Shown here: positions 40,555 through 52,100 of the stretch, in pieces
How the letters are laid out: each line of letters starts with the position of its first letter
How positions within the stretch are numbered: position 1 is the first letter of the stretch
NCBI RefSeq assembly: GCF_947623445.1
Contig: NC_135246.1
Coordinates: forward strand, 13,127,856 to 13,191,855
Reading direction: 5' to 3'
DNA length: 64,000 nt
Origin: Clavelina lepadiformis
Taxonomy: Eukaryota > Chordata > Ascidiacea > Aplousobranchia > Clavelinidae
Notes under the pieces: generated by a model
The model's input: only the letters and a program-made list of their open reading frames with translations
The model's database searches: none
Told to the model about the DNA's origin: nothing
Position numbers and translations under genes: made by a program

Positions 40555-40840
40555 CAGATACAGCAAAGTAAACGAATATAATATGATTAAGGGAAGAAAG
40601 TTATATATGAAACCAATATAACAAAAGTTTTCGTAAGAAAATATTCATTTTGTGTTTTAGCTATGGAGGAAATGAGGATAACAGTTTGACAATATATTTA
40701 GACTTTTGCATATTCGTAACTAAACATATATAAACTAAAGTTTTTTAATTTGTGAAATTGTTAATCTTCTATTTTGTTTTATGTCAAACTTTTCTTCGAA
40801 TCTTTGCTGAAAATACGGAAATTTTAGGCTATATATAAAA
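40555..40840 (-). pseudogene. relic of a further deiodinase copy (exon 1 and intron 1 remnants)
   Basis: At 40753-40818 the minus strand reads PYFQQRFEEKFDIKQ then NRRLTIS. It aligns with the end of exon 1 of gene A (PYFQRKFGRRLGMKHNAKMTFS), but the donor after Ser is lost and the upstream codons carry a stop. At about 40560-40640 the DNA resembles intron 1 of gene B next to its exon 2 acceptor (shared AAAGTAAACGAAYATAA and ATGAAACCAATATA). No exon 2 or 3 remains here. Supports repeated tandem duplication followed by decay. Confidence 0.5.
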
Positions 40841-43125
40841 TAAAACTATACGTGAAAAAACTGATTCATTGATAACTTTGCGGAATTCGTTCTTTAAATT
40901 GTATATTCCGTGGAAACAGAAATAACAGTTTAAAATGATGCAAAATTATGCCAGACAATCAATAAGTATACGCTAATAAAGCTGAAATTGTATCTTTTAT
41001 CATTAATTGTCTTACCGTAAGGTTGCGTTCGCGCACCAGAACGAAAACCAGGTTCTGTTTCTGGTGGTCCCTCCCTAGGGTTCACATGCGCCAAAAAGTG
41101 CATTTACCACGAAATTACGCTGTGGGGAAAGAGTCTAATATAGTTGTATTGAAACATGTCCTTTGACCAGCACATAGGCATATTAAACTAGGAACTTGAA
41201 AAGCTAAAAGGCAATTACTGCCCGACGGGCAAGTAATAACAAATAGCCTACAATTTACTTGCCTGCCGAGAAAATCTAATTGTCTTGGACGTCCATAAAA
41301 GTCAAAGGGAGATATTTTAGGCCTCATAATTATTATCCGCACAAAATCTACTGAATAGGTCAATCGAGGTTGACCATCTATCCATTCGAACACAAGAACG
41401 AATCGATTCGATCGCAAGCAAGCTAAATTTTTTAATGAAAAAATGTAAGTTATTAGTTGTCTGTACACTGTATTAGAGCTTCAAATACATGAATATCGCT
41501 TAATTGTTCCTAAAAACATTATGGATTCAAAATCAATCAATAATTTGTATATAATGTAAACTCAACTTACTATATAGGCTAGACTACTCTTTACATTATC
41601 ACTTTATCAAATATAATGTAAATTAAAGGACTTGGCCAAATAGTATAGGCCTACCAGGCCGACATACGACGGCATAGCTTATTATCGATGTCGTGAACGT
41701 AAAAGTTATTGTTTTAAATTTTTAGGCTAATGAGTAATGACAAGTAGGCCTACGTACGCCATTAAAATCAAGGCACATCAATAAGCCAATACTTAGTTGG
41801 AATACCATTCACATTGCACAAACTTCGTTAAAATAAAACAAACTTTCTTTGCAGGATTGATTAGGCTTTTTGACATAGGCATTTTCATGAAGAAGAAAAA
41901 GTCTGTTATAACCTATTCGAAATAAACCGATGTAACGACAAAAAACACCTAACTTAATCATTGTGATTAATCGAATTCTAAACAATCCTGTTTCTCTTTC
42001 ATATAATCTGCAATGTCGTATCATATTTCTACATAAAAACACAGCTATAGTTTAAGCCCATATAGTTGGCTTATCTAACGAAACTAAGCAGGGAGATGAG
42101 AGCTAGACGCAAGAACGAATTCTAAAGACGGATATTTACGATTTCTGATAACTGGTTTCAATAGAAGCATACAATTAACGCTACACGTGAGCAATTGATT
42201 CTCTTTCCTGAAACAACTACGATACATGATTATTTTAATTTTCATTGTTCAGACTAAATCCACACGGCTTTTTTTGCCAGCAGAATTTACGTTTGTTTTA
42301 TTTAACCCAGTGAACAAGCTGATAAAGCCAGAGGCGAAGTTAGGGGTGGGGAAATGGGGGACGTCTGTCCTCGCGCCAAGCCATATGGGGAAGCCAAATA
42401 AGGTTAGAGTTTTTCATAATGCTTACAAAATTTTAAGAGGTTTGATAATGATGATGTGTGGTTCTCTAGTATATTGTACTTGCTGAGTCATCAAACCCAG
42501 AAAACATGGCCCGGACGGCAAACTCCATAATAGCTCGCGTCTTCAGTATTTGCACTTACATTTATTTCGAAAAGTGGAGGCACATAAACTGCCTCTCTCT
42601 CCAGACGCTAAACACCCTAGCTACTCCTCTGGATAAAATTAAACATAAAAACATAAAACATAAAACACAACATAAAAAAACGTTTGCGAAAATTTTCTGT
42701 GCGGATCGAAAACGAAAAGTGCTTTCAAGTGAGCATTAAAATTATTAAATTTTCCGCTTTCACCTTACGCCAGTAAGTTATAGTTATAGCCCGGAGGTTA
42801 TGGTGGTGCTAAAAGGCAAGATAAAGCTGCGTTCATTAAATAATACTGCGTACTTCTTACTTTAATTCCAATTCTATCATGTTATATTTATAAAGACAAT
42901 TATATGATTATACCATAGATACTACGTTAACAACTTATCATGTGTTACCAAAACCAAAGTTTTGTAACTAAACATATTTTAAGTCACAAAATTTTCTCAA
43001 ATGTTTGTCGTGTTAGGTGATTTCCCAAAATTTTTTTGTTCTGCAAAATGTGCACCACAGGCGACTACACATAATCAAAGTCTTTGGAATAATTTTTTCC
43101 ATGAAATTCAACGTTACCAAGAAGA
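40841..43125. other. intergenic region between deiodinase cluster and EMC1
   Basis: About 2.3 kb between divergent transcription units. The right side should hold the EMC1 promoter. The open frame at 41115-41468 (minus, 117 codons) has no recognisable domain and no splice support. No RNA gene seen. Confidence 0.5.
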
Positions 43126-46100
43126 ATGCAGTATAACATTGTTTTTACTGTGAAGTTCGTTGCAGTTTTTGGTGCATTTCTTTGTTCCTTTGGTGATGCT
43201 TTGTACGAGGATCAGATTGGGAAGTTTGACTGGAAAAAAGAATTGCTTGGCCGAGTACGTGTTTTTTACTTTTTAATATAATTTAGGTGTGTTTCAACCT
43301 TAATGGAAAATGAAAGTGAAATTTATCTCGGGTGTGCAGCTGCCACGAAATACAGACCGAAATAATTGTAATGCAAAAATTTGCTGTTTGAACTGAGCAA
43401 CGGACTACAGAATTTGGCATAAGCAAACACAATATTGCATGAGCTTGAGTGTCGCACTTAGGTTGCGTTATTTCGCACTTTTCAAATGGCTTTGGTAGAA
43501 CTTCTATGCACTCAATTTTCAATTGATTAAAAGATTGAATAAGTCAAACTGTTTAGATTACTGTGTAATTGTGCAACTAAGTGTGCAGTTCCATTGCGTC
43601 TTAGCATTTTTGTCCACCGCACTTGCCATTTTTTGTTGTTTGATGCACCTTGCTGAAAACAGCCATACTCTGCGTTTCAGACTGAGCACATATTAAATTT
43701 TTTTCATGACGTTACCTATTGCAGCCTGTTGTTGTGGAGTAGCACCCTGTAATTGGTGACGTTACATAGTTGCTGATTAATGATTTAGAGATGCAGGGTT
43801 GTGTTGTATTTATTTTTTGTCATGTCTGTGGGGCCCAACTAGAAAGTTTGCATCCAGTGTGCCAGTGATTCTAATACCAAAATTTGCGCAACGCCAACGT
43901 AATACTTATGACATACAATATAAGGCAAAACAGCAATTCTGCACCAGAAAATTGGATTAGAAGAAAACTTTTTGTGCCAGAGAATCCTGGCGCATCAAAC
44001 AAACTTTCCAGTTGGTTGGTCTATTTCATGGCAGCTGCACAACCGATATAAATTTCAGGCCAACTTTCTGCCCACTTAACTTTTTATAATCCATAATTTG
44101 GGAGCCAAATATAACCAGTCAACAGTCTAAAGTTAACTTCAATTAAAAATTAGTTTGAATGATATATAACGCTACTTATTCTACCCTTCTCTTATATAAT
44201 TCTCCTTTGTGGTAACAATCGAAATGAGACGCTACCACTTTAAGAAAGGCTTAAAAACGCAAAGTCTACGCAACTTATTAGCATATATGTTCGACCATCA
44301 GAATTTTCTATTGAGGTCTGAGTCAGTCACAACTATCTAAATGTTGTCAAGTGGCAGGCGAATCTAAAACCAATAACGCTTTGCAAAACTCACATACTAA
44401 GGCATAATCATAGCAGAGAAAAAATCACAAGTAGAGTAACATTTTATAAAGACATGCAAGCGTAACAAGTGTTAGTCTAGAAATGCAGGAGATTGATTGA
44501 ATAGTTGCACACTCTGCTATCTATTGCACACCTAAGTTAGCCCATCTGCACACCCGAGATCTCTGTGAATCTTGTCAAGAAATACAGACTGGCCAGTTGG
44601 GCTGTGGGAAAATGGACAACAAAATGCTAACCATTATAGCTTGATAAAATAAAAATTAACAATTCCACCAGCAAACAATGAGCAGGAAAAAGCAGCAAAG
44701 CCGAAAGGCGTAATACGTGCAAGAATAATGTGACGGAATAATAAAGATGAATAATTATTAGCAAGGCCACTAAATCCAACAAACAATAAATTTATAAGTT
44801 AAAAAAGATTACAACTACGAAACAATGCTCACAAACACATGTAGTAAGTTAAATTAGTTGGATGCTGAGGCACTAGGCTACAAATAACCTAATAAAACAA
44901 ACTTGCAAAGATTCACTTCGTGACATGGTGAGCAGCCATACCGGAAAGTACACAAATTTTGGCGTGATGGCATGCACCAAAGCCTCAATTCTTTACTTAT
45001 TATAAATGTATTACAAACAACCAGCTTTTCTTGGTCTGTTTATTATAAATTGGCAGGAAGAAAGAAAAATCCGGAGTTAACGTTAATGAACCTTATGCAT
45101 GCAGCTACTGTATGAAAAAGATCTACTATGGTAAAAGCCATGGTTATTAATAGAAAAATACGTTACTCTATGTTTATGGTGATGTAGGCTACGTTAAAAA
45201 ATACTTTTGAAAAGATATTTATATATCAATCTAAGTCGCATATATATAGGTCTTCATTAGCGATGGAAACAGGTAAAAAGCATGCTCTATTAAGTTAGCT
45301 CGCAAGTTTGGTTGGTTCTTAATTATTTCTAATCGAAATTAGTTTAGACGCAATTAATTTATTTAGCTTGTTTTAAAGTATCTCGCAACTTTCTGGCATA
45401 CCGCTCGCTTTCGTGTATCCTAGGCTAAAACAAATTGTTTTACTTTGCAGTCTGACGTTTTTGGGCGATGCTTAAAAAAGTTTTGCCGAAAAAGGCTGAA
45501 TTTACTTATAAAAAATCGTCCAAAAGTTATACTAAAAACATCTGTTGTAAATGATTTAAAAATGTGCCAATCAGAAGACAGTAAAACCAACAAAAATACT
45601 TGTGAAACAGAAAAATTTTGTGTTTTTACGCTGGCAAAAATTACGTAGACTGGCTTCATTCGAAGAAAAACTGAGTCCACTGCAAAAGAGTTACGATCAC
45701 TTGTAAAATGATTGGCTAAGCAATGCAGTTTAAAAGTATGTTATGGTTTAAATTTTGTTGTTGTACGTTGAGTATAACTTGTTTTATTTGTGTTTGAATC
45801 AGTGGCATAGAATGTTTTTTTCGTACACTGGCCTTCTGACCCTACTTATAACATAGAATATAGTGTTTAACGGTTAGTGCAGAAGCAATTTTCCGCGGTG
45901 CATCATACAAATTTCCAGTAGGGTGTTTTAAGTTTTATTTATAAACTTAAGATGGCATTGTGCTTGTAGTTGTAAGTTTTCTTTGTTTTCCTTCTTCACC
46001 GTAGTCAGATCTTAGTAGTTTGGAAAGGTTTCTGTAGTCTGTACACATTTTTGCGTAGAATTTTATACTTTGAATGGTACTTTTTCTGGGTCACATTGAA

Positions 46101-49100
46101 AAGTTTAGAATGTGATTGGCTGTTTATTTTCTTGTCATCTGCCCATTTCCAACCAAAATGCCACTTAATGCACCAAACAACAAAGTGTTTAGATTTCCTA
46201 GAGATAATTTCCTCATATAAGAAGAGCCATTTTGAATTAGATACTAGATCGTCAAATTTTCAGGCATGGAAATTGTGTCTTAACATGCAAGTCGCAAACC
46301 TATTGAGCATTATATTGACATATTGCCCTGTTTGCGATATAGGTGTTAAATTGTCTCTATACCAAGTTTGAAAACTTGCGTGAACGAACTCTTATTTTTT
46401 TATTGAATTATGGTATATTCACAATCTGCGACTGATTTATTATTTTTAACACGTACGTCATTGTCTGCTAAAACTATGACACATTTATGAAAATAACACT
46501 AAAGCATTACATACTCAATTGCACTTGGCCACAACTAACTGGTTCTATTATGTTTGCATATAGGTTGAGCATGCTGTATTTGATAGCTCTGTTTCACTCA
46601 ATAAGCATGGCTTTGTCACAACTGAAAAGGGTGCCATTGCTTGTATTAACATGCGTACTGGAGAAGTGAAATGGCGACGCATACTTCCAGAATCAGACCG
46701 ACAAGTGAGTCTTCTTTATAGATATATTTTAATAATTCTGCTTGCGTAAGCTTCATTTCAGAATAAATGCTTTTTTTGCTTGGACGCACAGATCACATAC
46801 TTGGCTCATGTTAGAGATGGATTGGTTGTAGTTTCAACTAAGGGCATGGCAAGATTGTGGGACTCAGCTAGTGGCATTTTGAAGTGGGAAGTGGATTTGT
46901 CTGTCGCAGCAGAAAACAGGTGAATAACTCACCGCTTGGCAATATTGTTAAGTGTCTCAGTGTTGAAATATAATAAGATTTGTGTTGCATTTTTGTTTGA
47001 TTTGTATTTGCTTAAAATTGACCACTGATGAGGTTGTGGTTTCCGCATGTTTTATATTTTGACAGGGAAAGCTTCACAGTCATTCATGCTGCTACGCTTG
47101 AAAGAAGTTACTCCGAGAAAACTTTGTTGGTGATTCTGTCAAAGACCGGTTTGCACACTATTGCCATATCATTGACCAAACGTAAACCAGAAATCCAAAG
47201 TGTCTTATTGAACCAGGAATTGACAGACGGAGATCATGACAAAGCAAGTCCTTAATTTTTGCCTGAATTGGTTTTGACCAGTTTTCAACTTTGATAATAG
47301 TTTAATTCAGGGGCGGGCAACTTCTTCGGTCGGCGGGCCTGATATGAGAAAATGAAGTACTTGGCGGGCCGGATTCCTGAATAGATTGGAACGCAGCTTT
47401 GTCTTATTAATTTTCATGGTCGAAAATGTTTGCTCATAAATGTATGTAGACCCGAACAGAACAAGTAGATTTATGGCCATCTTTCTCTGGTTGGCAAACT
47501 TGGACTTATTCAGTGACGCAATACAGGGATTGCGGCAGAATGTGGCCGCAGGCCACATTATCATGTAAGACCGGAAACTGTCTGCGGGCCGCTCAAAATC
47601 CCGTCGCGGGCCGGATCCGGCCCGTGGGCCGTATGTTGCCCACCCCTGGTTTAATTGCTCTTTATTGTTTGGTAATTTAGATGCTATACAGCTAATTGCA
47701 TTGGCCTAAAATTGCGATTTTAATGTAGCATTATGCACATCCACTTTGTTTGTTTTGCTTTCTTCATCCACTCTATTACTTGTCTATTATCCAGTTCATT
47801 AAGTAATTGTTAAACATCAGTATTTGTCCACCAACATTTTTCAATGTAAGTGCATTTTTTGGGCGATTTAGTCGTTATCATTTAAATTTGTTTTCTGGTT
47901 ATGTAATGCATAGTGGGGAAAATAATAATTACAGTACCGCAGTGCAATGTTTAATGTTTAATGTTACAAGCAAACCTTTTTTCATTCGGGGCACAGATAA
48001 TGAACTTTAAAAATTCAGCCACACACCTCAACCAAGAATGTACACAAAATATGGAGATAAAAGTTCTTCTATGAACAAAATATGGAGATACACTTGTCAT
48101 GACATGCTGTAATAACTTCTTACAGCAGTGCAACGCCACTGGTTTGCTGCACAACTGGTTGATAATTTATGTCTTGCTGCAGTGCTTGGTATTTTGTGAC
48201 TTTTCTTGTACATTTCATTTGCCTTTAACGTTGACATCAACCATGGTTTATTATTGACCACTGCACCATCATAAAGTAGATTGTACAGATATATCTCAGA
48301 GGATTGTTTAGCCTTAATTCATAAATTATTCAGCTATGTTTTGTTGTGCTGTTAGCATGGTATCATGTGAATCCTCATCCTTGGTTGTGTCTGACAAGGA
48401 TAAGATTTGCACACCTCTCTGGTCACTGAGAAGATCTTATTGGTATGGATTACAGAACTACTGCAGTGGCAAGGCCTAAACGATAGTTTGAGATTGCCCA
48501 TGTATTATCAGATATACCGCTACTTCCTCATTATTTGTTTGGAGCAGATTGTTTTATCTGTGGCAAAAAGCCTTTTTTTCTTGACTGGGCGGGTCTGGCA
48601 CCCTATGACCAGAATGCAATCAAAATATCCTTGTTAAGATGCTTTGAGATATGATCTGTGCATTCATGACGCTTCATTGTTGAAGTTTTCTTCTTTTGTT
48701 CCACTGACCAGTGCAGATCTATTGACTCATGCAACGTCTGATTTGGTATAGTTCTTTGGCTTTTGGTTGTCACCTTCTCGGTCTGTGTTGTAATTTTTCC
48801 ATCAGGGCTGTCTTCTCTTAGTGACAAGTTGTGGAATCTCTGACCCAATTTCAACCACCATTATTGTTTCTGCTTAACTTTGAGCATGGGATTGTTTTTC
48901 ATCCAACCATAATACAACTAACCACCAGTATTATTATTTTTTGCGACCCATTACCGGCCTTAGCATTTAGAAATTTTCCTGGATCTTGTGATCTTACCAG
49001 TTTTCTGGTTCTGGTCAATATTTGAGTTCTTCCAAATAGCATGCCTGTTACTATGTTAGCTGCCTTCGTTTTCATAGTAATTTGTGTAGATAGTGATCTA

Positions 49101-52100
49101 AGTCTTGTGTGCAGTTTCCAAGCTCATCAACTTCAATGGGCCCTTGCGTTCCACAGTGTCAGAAATGCCTAGCCCAAGTCATCGTAGGTGATCTTCTCCT
49201 GCATTTACGTTTTAATGTTGTTGTTCCTGGGAATTGCTAAGTGATGTCTGGTACTGTAGTTTTCTAGCTATTTTTGACTGCCCAGACATCAGTTTGTTGA
49301 GCTGGAATTATCCAGTTTTTTTTAAATCTTTCATTCCCAAAAGATTTTCACCATTTTGTGCTGTACTGCTGTTGCTGGCTTGTGTAGCCAGAGCCTCCGA
49401 TTTGTTGGAAGGTTGCAGTGTTCATTAGGATAATGATTGTCAATCAAATTTATGATTACTTATCATTGCTAAAGTGGTTGCTTATTTCTGATTAGTTTTG
49501 TTGCTGTTGTAGATATTTGTAGATTCCCAGAATGGAAAGATTATCCATTTGCAATTGCAATCAGGAGTGCGGCTTGAAGTCACTGTTTACGATGCTGATA
49601 ATTTGTCTTCACCAAAACAAGTTACCATCAGCACATCTTGGCTTGACAGTCTGGCAATGGTACCACAGAATATTTACAATTTTTGATTTTTTCTTATATT
49701 GTATCTTCTCCAACTAACATGTTGCAGAAAACACTTGAAAAAGTTATCCTACTTTTACAGACTGCATTACTTGAAGATGATACTTTACTATACGTTAGTA
49801 ATGATGTTGGTGCAATACACCTAGTCGATCTGGAAAATGGTAACACTCAGGCTACCGTACCATTGCTCCGTCTTGGAATTAAAGATCCTGTGACGATGAT
49901 GTCATCAAATGAAGAGTAAGCTCATCTCACTTGTCTCTATAGTCGTTGCATTAAAAGATATTGTGATGACTAATATTCGAGTAATATCAGTTTTATTTAA
50001 CTAAAAGTAGCTCTGAACAACATAAAGGTTCATAAATAAACAAATAGGCACAGAACTAAAATAACCTTTGAAAGAACTCATAAGCTATTGCACAAATAGC
50101 ACTCTTGTTTATCGCTAACAACACTGACAAAGATTACTCGTGTATAAAGAAAAGTTGCAGTGTGAGACACATGTGAATGATGGTGCCGTGTGCAGTGCCA
50201 CAGGCAACAGTAAACAAACACTAGTATATGATAATATCATTATCGATGGAAATGCAAAACTTTTTATTTATATATAAATCTATGTATTTTTACTGCAAAA
50301 AGCGTTAAGATAGCTTACCCTAAGATGAATACAGTTACTATAAGTGACACCATGCTTTTGTTATCTCTACTTTCATAATTTATTTCATGCTTTTAACATT
50401 TTATAACAGCCCTCATTATACTTGGACTAACTGTTTGTCTTGCAGAGAAGATGTTGCAGTGCATGGCTCAGATGTTATTTTATCACATGGTGAAGGACAA
50501 ATGTCATTGATCAAGATAACTGGCTCCACTGTGAAGGTATGATTTTATGTACAAACAGGTTGTATTTGATTGATGTATCGCTTCAAAATTGCAATTTTGT
50601 TTCTACAGCTTATGCAGACCAAGATTATTCCAGAAGTATCAGATGTAGTTTTTAAGCAAAAAGGCACTGAAGTTTATGCATATTTTGCTTCCCAGATCAA
50701 CAATGTTGTTTCCATTGTCACTGTTAATGTCAAAACAGGTATTGACTGTTATACATGTTGGCTGCTACCATTCGTATACTCCCGGCCTTACCTATAGGCC
50801 ACATCTGCACTGCAACTGACATGTCTTGTCTTCAGGAAAATACAACAATGATCTCACAATTAATGTGACACTGCCTCCACACACTGGCACTTTGGAAAAA
50901 GTCTATGTCAACATGTTTTTGAAACGAAATACACCCGTCGGATTCAGGTATCATTAAGCTAATAAAAAATTTGCATGCTTGCATTCCTTGCAAGTTTTTA
51001 GTCGCTCCAACTCAAAAAATACATCAATTTTATTGTAGAGCATTGCTTCAGACGACAGACGAGACAGTTTTCCTTGTAACCCAACCAAACAGAATTGCTT
51101 GGCAGAGACAAGAGGCTATTGCTTCGGTGGTTCATGCAACTATGCTTGATCTTCCTTTATCTGATGTAGACGCTGGTATTGAGGCTGAGTTTGAGGAATC
51201 GGGCAAGACTAAACTAATGGAAATGTTCTTCAAGGTATGTTGGTGTTTTGTGACAAGTCTTTGCTGAGTTGTGCTGCATTTTATATACATTACCTTGCAG
51301 AGGGTTTCTGCGCAAGGCAGTCAGCTCATTTCTTGGTTCAACAAAATCCTCAGAGACCTTAAAGAGGATACACTCTTCACACATAAGACTAGAGATCCAC
51401 TCATACAAGTATGTATCATTTTGCATGTTTTTAAAATGACATCAATTTTTTTTTTAACAAACTGAGAATGAAGAGCATTAAATTTCTTGGTATTTGAATA
51501 ATGATTAAAAACCCCAATAATTGTCAATTGCCTTAATGTATGATAAGCTTAACTTGGTTGCATAACATTCCTAAATGTAAAATTTTTATGCAAAGGTTGA
51601 AGGTTTGACAAGAGATCCGTTTTCACTTCACAAGATGATTGTTCTTGTCACCAAGTCAGGAGTTTTATTTGGTATGGATAGCTTAACAGGGGAAATTGTT
51701 TGGAGGTAAGTACTGTAAGAGTATAACAAGTCAGCAATAAGAAAATAAGTGGCCGAAAAAACTCTCATCGAGTGAGCGTCCATTTTTTTCTTGCAGGTAT
51801 TTTCTTAGTCAGCTCAAAGGAAGACAACTCCACTTTTTTGTGCAACGAACCACTGCTCACTACCCTCATCCACCTCAAGCTCTCCTGCTTGGCTTGGATT
51901 CCTCTCAGAGTCAACCTCCTATTGTTCTCGCTGTAAATCCAATTACAGGGGTAGTGATTGATCTTTCTGGTAAATGCTTCTTCTTAACTGATTTTTTTAT
52001 TTGGAAAGCATTTTAATGTAAATTTACCAATGCATATACCAGCACTGGAATTAATTGTCCACTTTGCTTTTTCTTGATTATTAGCTGATTTCATAAACCT

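Noticed and set aside
41115..41468. 117-codon minus-strand open frame
   Set aside because: No recognisable family and no splice or promoter support; probably chance.
48357..48450. Plus-strand peptide [16 protein letters not shown] as a missing EMC1 exon
   Set aside because: In the EMC1 alignment it would match residues already supplied by exons 5 and 6, and it lies before exon 5. Order and splice signals do not fit.
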